A DNA stretch of 64,000 nucleotides from Asaia krungthepensis NRIC 0535 (lineage in GTDB: Bacteria > Pseudomonadota > Alphaproteobacteria > Acetobacterales > Acetobacteraceae): NCBI RefSeq assembly GCF_025995175.1, contig NZ_BAPV01000005.1, positions 1 to 64,000 on the forward strand, read 5' to 3'. The notes beneath the pieces were generated by a model. The model was not told where the DNA came from. It worked only from the letters and a program-made list of their open reading frames with translations, and did not search any database. This document shows positions 1 through 10,802 of the stretch, piece by piece; the stretch's first letter is position 1; every line of letters starts with the position of its first letter. The position numbers and the translations under genes were made by a program.

Positions 1-69
1 TCACCCTTCAACGATAACCGCAATACAGGCATGTTCACTTTCGGCGGCGACGCCATGATCGGATTCTGA
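1..69 (+). CDS. C-terminal end of a probable outer-membrane beta-barrel protein (partial)
   Basis: Only the last 22 codons of a gene that begins before the window are present, open in frame from base 1 and stopped by TGA at 67-69. The visible tail ends FGGDAMIGF. A terminal phenylalanine after alternating hydrophobic residues is the usual C-terminal signal of outer-membrane beta-barrels (BamA recognition), so a porin or similar protein is the best guess. A strong hairpin begins seven bases after the stop, which supports a real gene end. The fragment is too short to name the family. Confidence 0.5.
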   Translation, partial: SPFNDNRNTGMFTFGGDAMIGF

Positions 70-75
70 CAAATA

Positions 76-103
76 AGGGGGTGGGAAAACTCCCCCGCCC
101 CCT
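76..103 (+). terminator. GC-rich hairpin after the partial outer-membrane protein gene
   Basis: An inverted repeat pairs AGGGGG with CCCCCT, and GGGA with TCCC around an AAAC loop, with one G-T pair and a two-base bulge. It starts just after the stop codon at 69. No long T run follows. It could serve the plus-strand gene, and possibly also the minus-strand gene ending at 170. Confidence 0.5.
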
Positions 104-169
104 GTCGATGCTCGTATCAGCAAGGCCGCCTCCCCCATTGGCGCGGCGCTGCCCTGTTTGCCGGTCTGC

Positions 170-1216
170 TTAGAGCGCGTCCAACAGGTTATCGACATCG
201 CGGGCCTCGGTTGCCCAGCAGGTGACAAGGCGGATCAGAACGCCATCCACCCCCGGAGGTGTTGTCCAGCGATAGAAGCCAAATCCCAGTGCTTCCAGTG
301 CTGCGACGCTTCTCTCAGGCAAGACCACGAACACTTCGTTGCTCTGCACGTCGAATGGCAGGGATGCTGCCGGATGACGCCTTAATCCATGCGCCAGACG
401 CTGCGCCATTAGATTGGCCTGTACCGCGTGGCGCAACCATAATCCGTCTTCGAACAGGGCCATCAACTGGGCGCTGAGATAACGCTGCTTCGACCATAAA
501 TGCCCGCTGCGCTTGATCCGACGCAGGAAATTCTGTGCCAGATCCTCTTCGAAAATCAGCACCGCTTCGGCAGCCATTGCGCCGTTCTTTGTGCCACCAA
601 GGCTCACCATGTCGAACCCGGCTTTCCATGTTGCCTCGGCAGGGCTGCAGCCAAGCGCGGCAATGGCATTGCCCAGTCGCGCGCCATCCAGATGGGTGGT
701 CAGCCCGACAGCTCGTGCCCGCCCCGTCAGGGCGTCGAGTTGATCGAGTGAATAAACGGTTCCCCACTCCGTGCTCTGTGTCAGAGACAGGGTCTGAACC
801 GGACTGGTATGAACGCCGCCTCCGGCATTGAGCGTCAGCGCGGTATCGAGCGCGCCCGGATCCATCCGTCCATCCGGTGACGGCAGCGGCATGAGACGCG
901 CCCCGTGCATGAAGAACTCCGGCGCCCCGGCTTCGTCATTGTTGATATGTGCGCTCTGGTCGCAGATCACGGCGCCAAACGGTGCTGTGGCGGCGGAAAG
1001 CGCCAGGCTATTGGCGGCCGTTCCCGTGGCGACAGGAAAGACCCAAGTCCGGCATTCGAAGAGATCTGCCATCCTGACAGCAAGAGCCGATGTTTCACTG
1101 TCCTCGCCATAGGACGCTGCACTGCCTTCATTGACCCGCGCCAGCGCGGCCATCACCTCCGGACAGACAGGTGCGATGTTGTCACTTGCAAAGTTCTTGC
1201 GTATTGCCTCGGTCAC
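170..1216 (-). CDS. ltaE: Low-specificity threonine aldolase
   Basis: A 348-residue fold-type I PLP enzyme of the threonine aldolase/beta-eliminating lyase family, which cleaves L-threonine or L-allo-threonine to glycine and acetaldehyde in the cytoplasm. The N-terminal [18 protein letters not shown] matches the family opening. [11 protein letters not shown] holds the aspartate that contacts the PLP ring. The SLGGTKNGA segment holds the Schiff-base lysine. Length is normal. The start is GTG at 1216, with a purine-rich AGAGCGGGG stretch upstream and no better ATG. It is divergent from folD, with 78 bases between the starts. Both enzymes feed glycine/one-carbon metabolism, which may explain the pairing. 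Confidence 0.9.
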   Translation of the reverse strand: MTEAIRKNFASDNIAPVCPEVMAALARVNEGSAASYGEDSETSALAVRMADLFECRTWVFPVATGTAANSLALSAATAPFGAVICDQSAHINNDEAGAPEFFMHGARLMPLPSPDGRMDPGALDTALTLNAGGGVHTSPVQTLSLTQSTEWGTVYSLDQLDALTGRARAVGLTTHLDGARLGNAIAALGCSPAEATWKAGFDMVSLGGTKNGAMAAEAVLIFEEDLAQNFLRRIKRSGHLWSKQRYLSAQLMALFEDGLWLRHAVQANLMAQRLAHGLRRHPAASLPFDVQSNEVFVVLPERSVAALEALGFGFYRWTTPPGVDGVLIRLVTCWATEARDVDNLLDAL

Positions 1217-1294
1217 GACCGTACCCCGCTCTTATTAGAAGCCGTCACACGAGCCGCTGCCCGCCTCGGCCACCCCGCTAAAGGAAGTCCTGCC

Positions 1295-2206
1295 ATGAAA
1301 CACGATCCGGCGCTTTCAGGAAAGCTCATCGACGGCAAGGCGATTGCACGCCGCCTCACGGATCGGGTCAAGGCCGAGGCCGAGGCGCTGCGTGAACGTA
1401 CCGGCAAGATTCCGGGCCTTGCCGTGGTGCTGGTTGGCGACGACCCGGCGAGTGAGGTGTATGTCAAGAACAAGGCAATCCAGACCCATCGCGCGGGCAT
1501 GCGCTCCTTCATGCACATGCTGCCCGAAACCACGTCGCAGGACGAGTTGCTCGAGCTGATCGAGCGCCTGAATGCCGATCCCCAGATACATGGTATTCTG
1601 GTCCAGCTGCCGCTGCCACGCCAGATCGACCCCATCCTGGTTACCAATGCCATTGCCCCCCACAAGGATGTGGACGGACTGGGCGAAGTCAATGCGGGTC
1701 GACTCAGCTTGGGCATTGACGGGCTGGTACCCTGCACACCTCTGGGATGCCTGATGCTGCTGAAGGAGACCCTGCCCGATCTGCGCGGACTTCACGCCGT
1801 GATCATCGGTGCGTCCAATCTTGTGGGCAAACCGATGGCGCAGCTTCTGCTCAAGGAGGGCTGCACCGTATCGGTCGGTCATATCGACACGCGTGACCCC
1901 AGGGGGCTGGCGCGGGAGGGCGATATCCTTGTGGTGGCGACAGGCAAGAATGGTCTGGTGCGTGGCGACTGGGTCAAACCCGGTGCCACAGTGATCGATG
2001 TAGGAATCACACGGATCGCCCTGCCGGATGGAAAGACGCGACTGGTCGGAGATGTGGCCTTTGATGAAGCGGCTCCGGTTGCCGGACATATCACCCCGGT
2101 GCCGGGCGGCGTCGGCCCCATGACCATCGCCTGCTTGCTGCACAATACGCTGCAGGCGGCGCGCGCCATTCTCGATCATGCCTCCCCGGATCACAAAGCG
2201 TCATGA
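1295..2206 (+). CDS. folD: Bifunctional methylenetetrahydrofolate dehydrogenase/cyclohydrolase FolD
   Basis: A 303-residue FolD that interconverts 5,10-methylene-THF, methenyl-THF and 10-formyl-THF using NADP. Family marks are [14 protein letters not shown] (residues near 60, with the catalytic lysine), QLPLPRQID, the [15 protein letters not shown] loop, the nucleotide-binding [14 protein letters not shown] and the closing [13 protein letters not shown]. The frame is open upstream to about 905, but ATG at 1295 follows a good AAGGAAG ribosome site at 1281-1287 and matches family length. The stop overlaps the next start by four bases (ATGA), so the two genes are translationally coupled. Confidence 0.95.
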   Translation: MKHDPALSGKLIDGKAIARRLTDRVKAEAEALRERTGKIPGLAVVLVGDDPASEVYVKNKAIQTHRAGMRSFMHMLPETTSQDELLELIERLNADPQIHGILVQLPLPRQIDPILVTNAIAPHKDVDGLGEVNAGRLSLGIDGLVPCTPLGCLMLLKETLPDLRGLHAVIIGASNLVGKPMAQLLLKEGCTVSVGHIDTRDPRGLAREGDILVVATGKNGLVRGDWVKPGATVIDVGITRIALPDGKTRLVGDVAFDEAAPVAGHITPVPGGVGPMTIACLLHNTLQAARAILDHASPDHKAS

Positions 2207-2949
2207 GCCGTATCGCCATCGAACTCATACCCCGCGATACCGAAAGCCTTGGCGACGGCCTGTCCAGCGTCAAAAGCATCGCGCCTGACATCACGACAAT
2301 CAATCTGCCCGACCTGCTGCGTTTGCCCCTGCGTTCATGGCAGGGAGCCGCCCTTGCCCGACAGGCTGGATATGGCGCCATTCCCCATATACGGGCGATC
2401 GATCTCGCCCCGGATGCCCCTCTACCCTGCGCCGAGCAGGAGGGGATCAGCGAGGTTCTGGTCATTGCGGGTGACCCGCCGCCAGACGACACCCATCGCA
2501 CTTGGCCCAATAACAGCGCCGATATCATCGCCCGTTATCGCCGCGAAGCACCGCATCTCAAGGTCTACGCGGCTTTTGATCCCTATCGTCGCGCGCCGTG
2601 GCAGGAACTGGAAGACATCAAGCGAAAGCGCGATGCCGGTGCCGCCGGATTTTTCACACAGCCGCTTTTCGACCGCCGCTTTTTCGAACTCAGTGCTGCA
2701 TGGCTGGAACAGGACACAGTGTTCTGGGGTCTCTCACCGGTCATCGGCCCTAAATCCCGCGCCTATTGGGAGCGCGTGAATCATGTGGTTTTCCCAACCG
2801 ATTTCGAGCCGAAGCTGGAGGCCAATATCGCCTTCGCGCGCGAGATCCTGTCTCTTGTGCGCGAACGCGGCGATAACGCGTATCTCATGCCTTTGCGCGT
2901 CTCACTTGATGCCTATCTGACCCCGTTGCGCGACCTTCTGACGGCCTGA
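2203..2949 (+). CDS. Short methylenetetrahydrofolate reductase-like protein
   Basis: A 248-residue protein of the MTHFR TIM-barrel family, starting inside the folD stop (ATGA overlap). The AIELIPR segment at residues 5-11 corresponds to the EFFPP segment that carries the catalytic Glu of Met[10 protein letters not shown] matches the usual PHxTCRD strand, and [10 protein letters not shown] matches the LALRGDPP loop. MetF from E. coli is near 296 residues, so this is a shortened, divergent member. Coupling to folD suggests it acts on folate one-carbon units. Whether it makes 5-methyl-THF or has another role cannot be told from sequence alone. Confidence 0.75.
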   Translation: MSRIAIELIPRDTESLGDGLSSVKSIAPDITTINLPDLLRLPLRSWQGAALARQAGYGAIPHIRAIDLAPDAPLPCAEQEGISEVLVIAGDPPPDDTHRTWPNNSADIIARYRREAPHLKVYAAFDPYRRAPWQELEDIKRKRDAGAAGFFTQPLFDRRFFELSAAWLEQDTVFWGLSPVIGPKSRAYWERVNHVVFPTDFEPKLEANIAFAREILSLVRERGDNAYLMPLRVSLDAYLTPLRDLLTA

Positions 2950-2993
2950 GTCCTCCCTTGGGAGAGAGACAGATCTCTCTCCGGATGAGGCGG

Positions 2994-4079
2994 TCAGAGT
3001 TTCGCCTGGGTCTCCCTGATCACCTCATGAATGAAAGCGAGCTTGTGCCGTATGGCGGGCGTGAGCACGAACGGATAGAAATCCTGAAGGCCCATCGACC
3101 GGTTCAGGCTGTTGACGGCCATGCTCAGGGGCAGCCAGGCATTCATGATCTCATCGAAGCCCAACTCGAGGTAGGGGTCCGCACTGAGGGCCGGGCTGGA
3201 ATACTGGGCTGACTCAGGCGTGCGGGGCGCAATGGCAATGCCGTAGAGCCACGCCGTCTCGAGTGTAGACACGATATGCAGATAATGCGCCCAGGTCTCC
3301 GCGAAATCTTCCCAGGGGTGTGAGGCCGCATAGACACTAACATGGGTTTCACGCCATGAATCGGACGGGGGATTGGCGTAATGCGCCTCGAGAGCCTTCT
3401 GATAATCGATACGGTCATCACCGAACACGGCGCGGCAGCTCTCGAGCCTGCCGCCATCGCGTATAAGGACATTCCAGTAGTAATGGCCGACTTCATGGCG
3501 GAAATGACCGAGCAGTGTGCGGTAATACTCTCCCATCTCGACGCGCATATGCTCACGCTGGTCGTCATCAGCCTCACGAACCGCCAGGGTGATGAGGCCA
3601 TTGTCATGGCCCGTCATGACGGGTGATGATCCATCCGGCCCGTCATCGAGGAAGTCGAAGGCAAGACCGTTTTCCGGGTCTTCCCTCCGGCTGATCAATG
3701 GCAGTCTGAGCCTGATCAGAGCATGGAACAGGCGATGCTTCGCAATCTCGATCTTGCGCCAGCGCTCAAGATTCTTGGGGTCATTCAGATCGGGAATTGT
3801 CCGGTTGAACTGGCAGGCGAAGCAGTATGGCCCCTGGGCCTGTTCCTCCGGATCGAGCAGCCAGTTGCACGCATCATAGGCGCGGTTGGCGCAGAACACA
3901 TGCGGTGTCTTGTCGAACCCGGCCTCGTAAGGCAGCCATTCTCCCGGCTTCTGGCCTGGCTCAAGCGCGCTCAGATCCGATACCTTGTGGAGATACCCCA
4001 CCTCATGATGGCAGGACTCGCAGCGCGTATTCTCGAAGAACAGGGGCTGGGCGCAGCATTCGCACGAAAAAAGCTTCAA
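2994..4079 (-). CDS. Putative zinc-binding metallopeptidase with N-terminal zinc ribbon
   Basis: A 361-residue cytoplasmic protein. Residues 6-23 hold a four-Cys zinc ribbon (C6, C9, C20, C23), and C71, C86 and C89 suggest a second metal-binding group. The peptidase signature is FRHEVGHYYW, with H195, E196 and H199, and E/H residues in WEDFAETWAHYLH downstream as possible further ligands. This fits the bacterial putative zinc-binding metallopeptidase family (Peptidase_Mx/DUF2248 type). The only usable start is TTG at 4079: the frame has no ATG back to its upstream stop. It follows the transglutaminase gene by 41 bases on the same strand. The substrate is unknown; the neighbours suggest cutting or maturing a peptide made by the ATP-grasp system. 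Confidence 0.75.
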   Translation of the reverse strand: MKLFSCECCAQPLFFENTRCESCHHEVGYLHKVSDLSALEPGQKPGEWLPYEAGFDKTPHVFCANRAYDACNWLLDPEEQAQGPYCFACQFNRTIPDLNDPKNLERWRKIEIAKHRLFHALIRLRLPLISRREDPENGLAFDFLDDGPDGSSPVMTGHDNGLITLAVREADDDQREHMRVEMGEYYRTLLGHFRHEVGHYYWNVLIRDGGRLESCRAVFGDDRIDYQKALEAHYANPPSDSWRETHVSVYAASHPWEDFAETWAHYLHIVSTLETAWLYGIAIAPRTPESAQYSSPALSADPYLELGFDEIMNAWLPLSMAVNSLNRSMGLQDFYPFVLTPAIRHKLAFIHEVIRETQAKL

Positions 4080-4120
4080 GACACAATCATCCCGATGACG
4101 TAGTCAGCCGGAACTTCCTG

Positions 4121-4984
4121 TCAGGGCTTTGGTTCCCCTCCCCGATCCCTGTGCAGAAAATGAGCCTGCATCAGGACATCGAACTCAGCCTCGCAATGAT
4201 CGAGCAGACCCGAAACAGGAGCCGCCTTGTCGGGCGTGTCGGAAGCCGCCAGAGGAATGTGATGCTGGGCGGCAATCAGGCCTGAGGTTGTGTCGAAACC
4301 TACCCAGCCATGATCAGGAACCCATATTTCCGCCCAGGCATGCAGATCGCATACCAGACGGTCCGGATCGACCTGAAGGGCTGAAGGTTCGATCAGATAG
4401 CCTGAAACGAAACGGGCCGCGTAGCCGAGATGGCGTGCCATCGCGATCAGCAGCCATGCGCTGTCACGACACGACCCTGCCTCACGCGCGAGGGTTTCCT
4501 GGGGAGCCCAGACGCCGGGTTCCATCCGTCGCATGTAATGAAGTCGCGTTGCAATCCGGCGCGCCAGCGTACGCAGACGGGACAGATGTGTTTCCCCGGG
4601 TGATGGATCATCCGCCGCGAGGAAGGGCAGCAGCACGGCAGGATCGACGACGGGACGCCGGTACTCCGGCTCATGCAACAACGGGGATGGTCCCGCGCCG
4701 GAGCCGGGATGCAGAGGGTCGAACGGCGCAAGATCCACGATCATGCTGACATCGACAACGAATTGCGACATCCGGGAGTTGAAGACGACCTCGGAGATCA
4801 TATTGCCGTGTGAATCCTGCCCCCAGGTCAGACCCGCATGGTCGGGGCCGATCGTCATGGCATAGGTCGTCATGGCATTACGCATCCGCAGAGGCGGTCG
4901 CAGCCTGATGGTCTGGGGCCCCAGAGAAACCGGCCGGTCATACCTGTAGGATGTGCGATGGTTGAGCAGGACCGGTCTGCTCAT
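4121..4984 (-). CDS. Transglutaminase-like cysteine protease
   Basis: A 287-residue protein with an N-terminal bacterial transglutaminase-like domain (about residues 1-85, opening NHRTSYRYDRPVSLGPQTIRL) and a papain-like transglutaminase core. The catalytic triad is visible: C172 in EAGSCRDSAWLL, H215 in DLHAWAEIWV and D231 in GFDTTSG. The frame is open further upstream, but ATG at 4984 has a GGAGGAG ribosome site five bases before it and matches the family start. No signal peptide, so cytoplasmic. Genes of this family regularly lie beside circularly permuted ATP-grasp and alpha-E genes, exactly as here. The likely role is hydrolysis of amide or isopeptide bonds made by that system. Confidence 0.88.
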   Translation of the reverse strand: MSRPVLLNHRTSYRYDRPVSLGPQTIRLRPPLRMRNAMTTYAMTIGPDHAGLTWGQDSHGNMISEVVFNSRMSQFVVDVSMIVDLAPFDPLHPGSGAGPSPLLHEPEYRRPVVDPAVLLPFLAADDPSPGETHLSRLRTLARRIATRLHYMRRMEPGVWAPQETLAREAGSCRDSAWLLIAMARHLGYAARFVSGYLIEPSALQVDPDRLVCDLHAWAEIWVPDHGWVGFDTTSGLIAAQHHIPLAASDTPDKAAPVSGLLDHCEAEFDVLMQAHFLHRDRGGEPKP

Positions 4985-5162
4985 CGTACTCCTCCCGCAT
5001 GGCCTGAACTGATCATTCTTCCCCCGCCTGCCGGGATCATCCCGGCGGCTCCGATAACGGACCCTCGTAGCATGGTCCGGGCGTGACGCAACCAATACGC
5101 CGCTTTTCTGTTGTCGCATGATGAACCGCACAACCCGGCTCACACAACTTTTCTTTTACCAC

Positions 5163-5192
5163 TTGGCAACCTGAGGACTATGGTAGTTTAAT
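5163..5192 (+). promoter_or_regulatory. Possible sigma-70-type promoter for the ATP-grasp/alpha-E pair
   Basis: TTGGCA at 5163-5168 and TTTAAT at 5187-5192 are separated by 18 bases, in the AT-rich part of the divergent intergenic region and 58 bases before the ATG at 5251. The match is by eye only. Confidence 0.3.
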
Positions 5193-5250
5193 AAAACAAC
5201 GTAACGTTTCGCCTCAGGATGAACCATCCCAAGCAAGAAGGTGAGAAAAT

Positions 5251-6698
<1,448 letters not shown>

Positions 6699-6717
<19 letters not shown>

Positions 6718-7745
6718 GCCGTTTCAATCCCCATGTGACGGGTATTCAACCCGACCTGAACACTCTCCTCTCGCGCTATGCCGAGAACATGATGTGGCTC
6801 GCCCGCTATATGGAGCGGATCGAAAATCTGGCCCGCGTGCTCGAGGTCACCGAAGCCTTCGTCCGTGGGGCGGATGGGCGTCCGGTCTGGGAGTCGATCG
6901 TTCAGATCAACAGTGATGAGGAGAGGTTCCGCGCCCTTTATCCCTCGGCGACCGAAGATAACTACCTGCAATTTTACATCACTGATTGCGCCAATCCGAG
7001 CTCGATCAAGGCCATGGCGCATAGTGTGCGGGAAAATGCCCGCTCTGCCCGTCCCCTGATCTCCACCGAAATGTGGATGCAATTGAATGTCTTCACGCGC
7101 TGGATGCTCGATCTGACAGCCTCGGATATCAGACGAACCGGGCTTTCCACCCTGTGCAACCGCATCAAGCAGGAATGCCAATCCCATGCAGGGGTCACAG
7201 AGGGCACCTTGTATCGCGATCAGGCGTGGCTCTTTTATCTGTTGGGACGCCATCTCGAACGCAGCGACCAGATTACTCGCCTGATCGACACACGCTATCA
7301 CACCCTGTTGCCGGATGCGGCAGAAGTCGGCTCCGAGATCGACATGACCCAATGGGCGTCAGTGCTTCGCTCTGCCGCAGCCTATCATGCCTTCAGGCGT
7401 CTGAAACCCGTTACGACAACCCCGGCCAATGTTGTCGGGTTTCTGCTCAAGAATGAGGGCTTTCCCCGTTCTCTCGCGCTGAACCTGCGACACGCCGATT
7501 CTGTGCTTGGAACGCTCTCTTCTCATTACAATCTTCGGCGGCAGAGCTCGGCCGTGCAGGAGCGCTTGGCCGAACTGCGCGCCATGCTCGAAGACCAGAC
7601 CGCCGAGGAAATCATCATTCGTGGGCTTCACGAGTGTATGCACTGGATACAGGAGCAGATCGAAACCTGTCAGAACGAGCTTGCAGCAGCTTACTGGCCG
7701 CAACCCGACCTCGCACCCGCTCAGGCAATGAGCCAAGGGCAATAG
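6699..7745 (+). CDS. Alpha-E domain protein (DUF403)
   Basis: A helical protein of up to 348 residues. The SRYAENMMWLARYMERIENLARVLEV segment (split here as SRYAENMMWLARY and MERIENLARVLEV) is the hallmark opening of the alpha-E family. FYLLGRHLERSDQITRLID is the second conserved helix pair. Two starts are possible: ATG at 6699, with AAGGA just upstream, and ATG at 6714, which forms an ATGA overlap with the ATP-grasp stop. I chose 6699 for its ribosome site. The gene always travels with the permuted ATP-grasp gene and is thought to be its partner. Its biochemical role is not established. Confidence 0.88.
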
Positions 7746-7848
7746 ACTGGGTAGATACGAGCAGACAGCCCAACGCGTTGGGAAATATTCTGCATCGTAT
7801 CTGACGGGCACCCATCCAGTGTCGGTTGTTTTATTGTGCGGCTGAAGG

Positions 7849-7877
7849 GCCCGTCATTTCCGAGACCGGAAACGGGC
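7849..7877 (+). terminator. Hairpin downstream of the ATP-grasp/alpha-E operon
   Basis: GCCCG (7849-7853) pairs with CGGGC (7873-7877), and TTTCC (7857-7861) pairs with GGAAA (7868-7872), with a three-base bulge and a GAGACC loop. It lies about 100 bases after the alpha-E stop. No T run follows, so it may be a weak or Rho-assisted end. Confidence 0.35.
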
Positions 7878-7929
7878 TGAACAAGCGCATATGTCTTCCT
7901 GCAGGGACGCAGAGCCACGGTCCGCTAGC

Positions 7930-7957
7930 GCAAAGGCGACCGATCAGCCGCCTTTGC
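7930..7957. terminator. Hairpin in the 7746-8142 intergenic region
   Basis: GCAAAGGCG (7930-7938) pairs perfectly with CGCCTTTGC (7949-7957) across a ten-base loop. The 397-base gap between the alpha-E gene and recA holds this hairpin, the one at 7849-7877 and the one at 8104-8122. I see no convincing gene in it. Confidence 0.35.
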
Positions 7958-8103
7958 GGGTCGTTGTTCACCCCTCGAAAAAGGGCGTATCCCCTGCCCC
8001 CTGCGACACCGCTTACGAAGGGTGATCGCCCTTTACGCAAGCGTGTGGAGAAGACCGCCATCAGAAGAAACCCCCATCACTCAGGACTTCGTTAGCGGAC
8101 CGT

Positions 8104-8122
8104 CCCCTCGTGAAGAGAGGGG
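8104..8122 (-). terminator. Hairpin just after recA
   Basis: CCCCTC (8104-8109) pairs with GAGGGG (8117-8122) around a seven-base loop, 20 bases past the recA stop on the minus strand. There is no T run, so termination strength is uncertain. Confidence 0.4.
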
Positions 8123-8142
8123 GGGCCATCTGGTAAGCGGCC

Positions 8143-9186
8143 TCAGGCTTCGCTGTCGTCGTCCTGCTGCTCGTCGGGCGAGGTCATCAGAGCCTCGGCC
8201 ACCACACCAGCCTGTTCGCGGATGCGTCGTTCGATATCAGCCGCCATCTCAGGGTGATCGCGCAGGAACTGCTTGGCGTTCTCGCGGCCCTGGCCAACGC
8301 GGGTGCTGTCATAGGAGAACCAGGCGCCAGATTTCTCGACGATATTCGCTTTGACGCCCAGATCGATCAGTTCACCGACCTTGCTGATCCCCTCGCCATA
8401 CATGATGTCGAACTCGACCTGACGGAAAGGCGGAGCCATCTTGTTCTTGACCACTTTCACGCGGGTCTGGTTGCCCACCACCTCGTCGCGGTCCTTGATC
8501 GAACCGATACGACGGATATCGAGACGCACCGAGGCATAGAACTTCAGGGCGTTACCGCCCGTGGTGGTTTCGGGATTCCCAAACATCACGCCGATCTTCA
8601 TGCGGATCTGGTTCAGGAAGATAACCATCGTGTTCGAGCGCGAGACAGTGCCGGTCAGCTTGCGCAGGGCCTGGCTCATCAGACGGGCATGCAGGCCCAC
8701 ATGACTGTCGCCCATATCGCCCTCAAGCTCGGCGCGGGGCACGAGGGCGGCAACGGAATCGACCACGAGAACATCGACTGCGCCCGATCGTACCAGCGTA
8801 TCGGCGATCTCAAGTGCCTGTTCGCCGGCATCGGGCTGGCTCAGGAGCAGATTGTCAACATCAACGCCCAGCTTGCGGGCATAACCAGGATCGAGCGCAT
8901 GTTCGGCGTCGATGAAGGCGCAGGTCCCCCCTTTTTTCTGAGCTTCGGCGATGGCATGCAAGGCGAGCGTGGTCTTGCCCGAGCTTTCCGGACCATAGAT
9001 CTCGATGATACGTCCACGCGGCAGCCCTCCGATGCCAAGCCCGATATCGAGGCCCAGGGACCCCGTCGAGATCACATCGGCCTGCTCTTTGGGGCGCTGC
9101 CCCATACGCATGATCGAACCCTTGCCGAAAGCACGTTCGATCTGGCTCAGCGCACCCTCGAGTGCTTTCGTCCTGTCCACGCTCAT
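8143..9186 (-). CDS. recA: Recombinase RecA
   Basis: A 347-residue RecA, the ATP-dependent strand-exchange protein and SOS co-protease. The Walker A loop GPESSGKT is at residues 65-72, the Walker B strand is in [12 protein letters not shown], and loop L2 is in the [25 protein letters not shown] region (shown in parts: [14 protein letters not shown] and [10 protein letters not shown]). The acidic C-terminal tail [10 protein letters not shown] is typical. Length is normal and the ATG start gives the expected N-terminus [14 protein letters not shown]. It is transcribed alone on the minus strand. The region upstream at 9264-9286 holds LexA-like half-sites. Confidence 0.98.
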   Translation of the reverse strand: MSVDRTKALEGALSQIERAFGKGSIMRMGQRPKEQADVISTGSLGLDIGLGIGGLPRGRIIEIYGPESSGKTTLALHAIAEAQKKGGTCAFIDAEHALDPGYARKLGVDVDNLLLSQPDAGEQALEIADTLVRSGAVDVLVVDSVAALVPRAELEGDMGDSHVGLHARLMSQALRKLTGTVSRSNTMVIFLNQIRMKIGVMFGNPETTTGGNALKFYASVRLDIRRIGSIKDRDEVVGNQTRVKVVKNKMAPPFRQVEFDIMYGEGISKVGELIDLGVKANIVEKSGAWFSYDSTRVGQGRENAKQFLRDHPEMAADIERRIREQAGVVAEALMTSPDEQQDDDSEA

Positions 9187-9263
9187 CTCTTGTCCTCCGC
9201 TCTCGTCAGTCTCGCCGAAACCTGCGGGATCGGCAATCAGCCACGAGGCGATTCGTGTTGATC

Positions 9264-9286
9264 GTTCACTTTTGTTCTGGGGAACA
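9264..9286 (-). promoter_or_regulatory. Candidate SOS (LexA) operator upstream of recA
   Basis: Two GTTC half-sites lie at 9264-9267 and 9274-9277, six bases apart. The second is part of a perfect inverted repeat TGTTCTGGGGAACA at 9273-9286. The known alphaproteobacterial LexA site is GTTC-N7-GTTC, so the direct repeat here is one base short and the palindrome is an alternative. It sits about 80 bases before the recA start, where an operator would be expected. Confidence 0.45.
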
Positions 9287-9330
9287 TATCATGATCAAAC
9301 CCCTCTTGCACAAGGGGGATAGAAGCGAAA

Positions 9331-9353
9331 ATGCCCCCTTGAGGAGGGGGCAT
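9331..9353 (-). terminator. Terminator of the gamma-glutamyltranspeptidase-like gene
   Basis: ATGCCCCCT (9331-9339) pairs perfectly with AGGGGGCAT (9345-9353) around a TGAGG loop. Read on the minus strand the stem is followed by TTTTCGCTTC, a short T-rich stretch. It lies 16 bases past the stop codon at 9369. Confidence 0.65.
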
Positions 9354-9368
9354 TTCCGGGGGTCATAT

Positions 9369-10802
9369 TCAGTTGTTGACGCTCCCGACCGACAGGCCGC
9401 CCCCACGGGGATCCGTATCGCCCTGGCAGGTGCCGCCATGGCAGAGCGAGGCATTGACGCGGCCCTGGCCCTCATGCGGTACCGTCGTGCCGGATACTGC
9501 CGCATGAGCAGCCTGTGCCAGCGCATCGGCGGCATCGTTCTGGCCGGATGCGGCCAATGCCGCAACCAAGGAGCCCCGGCGCTGCAGGATCGCTGCCGAC
9601 AGCAGCGGCGCCGGGTAGCGCCCCGGTGCCGCTGCCAGCAGAACGCCCGTGCCATCGGCAATACGCCCGGTGCCGAACAGATTATTGTCGGTCAGGGCGC
9701 AGGCAACCGCGCCGCCCTTGTTATCGGTCACGACATAGGAGGTCGAAGCGGGCAGCGCGGGCAGAGCCCCGGAGCGGCTCGATCCCGCATTGACCAGCGT
9801 CTGGGCGGCGCTCAGCAGCGCGTCTCCGCTCAGGCCGTGTCGGTCTTCGCCGCGCCATGTGCCCACGACGCCCTGAGCCGAAGCCCCAGAATGGAAGGCC
9901 GCTGCCGCACCGATACCACCATCGGCGGGCGGGGGCAGAAACGACGCTGTGTAGCCATCCTGTTCGACCTGAAGGGCCGCAAGCTGCATCGGCATGGCCG
10001 TGCGCATCGACGCGGTGGTCAGACCGGCTCCGGCGCGGTTGGCGCCATCGACAAAAATACCACCCAGCGCGCCGTTGTAGAGATCGCCCACACCCAGATT
10101 GGTCATGCGCTCGAGGAAGCTCGCCAGCTGCGGCTGCACCAGTGCGTCGCCATTCTGCAATGGCGACCCATCGGGACGGCTGAAGATTGTCCGCGCGGCT
10201 TCGTCGGCGGAAAGCGGTGTGTAAACGGCCGCGATATCCTGTGCGAGAACACGACTGACCGTGGTGCCGCTGCGGGCCAGACGCACGGACGGCCCAAGCA
10301 GATCGGCGAATTCGACCGAGCCATAGCGCAGCTGCATCGTGAACAGCCCGCGCGGCGTCATCGGGATCGCCGCCTGTCGCGAGGCGGATGCTGCCACCGG
10401 CGGCGCAGCGGGCAGGAAGACGAACGCCTGCGGCGCCTCGCTGCCGCGGCTGACCAGACACGCACCGCCACCGCCAAGCGAGGCGCGCGACGGCAGTGTC
10501 ACGGAAAGCGCCATACCCACAGCAGCCGCGGCATCGGCGGCATTGCCGCCATGAACCAGCACGTCGCGCCCGACCAGGGCGGCGCGCGGCTCATCGGCCA
10601 CCACGGTGCCGATATAGCCGGTCACGATGGGCGTGGTCTTGCCGAACAGGCTGTGACCGATATGCGAGACATCACTGCACCCGGCAAGCAGCACGGCTGC
10701 CGACATGGCGCAGGCCGTGCGCGTAAGACGTCCTGCCATCGGCCGGGGAGCGGTCGTCCGGGAGGCGGTCGTCCGACGATGCGCCACGTGCTGTGTCTCC
10801 AT
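9369..10802 (-). CDS. Gamma-glutamyltranspeptidase-family lipoprotein, divergent
   Basis: A 477-residue protein. The N-terminus has a basic stretch, a hydrophobic segment and a lipobox LLAGC ending at C42, so it is predicted to be a lipid-anchored envelope protein. The fold is recognised from VLVHGGNAADAAAAVGMAL, the glycine run SLGGGGACLV, and STSYVVTDNKGGAVACAL followed by NNLFGTG, which aligns with the TTHxSVVDxxGNAV region of gamma-glutamyltranspeptidases. The residue aligned with the nucleophilic Thr is Ser (S353), followed by Thr, and the later PLSSM-type loop is changed. It may therefore be an Ntn hydrolase with altered activity or an inactive relative. ATG at 10802 follows AGAGAAGG; ATG at 10739 is an alternative. 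Confidence 0.72.
   Translation of the reverse strand: METQHVAHRRTTASRTTAPRPMAGRLTRTACAMSAAVLLAGCSDVSHIGHSLFGKTTPIVTGYIGTVVADEPRAALVGRDVLVHGGNAADAAAAVGMALSVTLPSRASLGGGGACLVSRGSEAPQAFVFLPAAPPVAASASRQAAIPMTPRGLFTMQLRYGSVEFADLLGPSVRLARSGTTVSRVLAQDIAAVYTPLSADEAARTIFSRPDGSPLQNGDALVQPQLASFLERMTNLGVGDLYNGALGGIFVDGANRAGAGLTTASMRTAMPMQLAALQVEQDGYTASFLPPPADGGIGAAAAFHSGASAQGVVGTWRGEDRHGLSGDALLSAAQTLVNAGSSRSGALPALPASTSYVVTDNKGGAVACALTDNNLFGTGRIADGTGVLLAAAPGRYPAPLLSAAILQRRGSLVAALAASGQNDAADALAQAAHAAVSGTTVPHEGQGRVNASLCHGGTCQGDTDPRGGGLSVGSVNN

Noticed and set aside
905-1294. Upstream extension of folD
   Set aside because: It would overlap the threonine aldolase gene; the ATG at 1295 has the ribosome site and matches family length.
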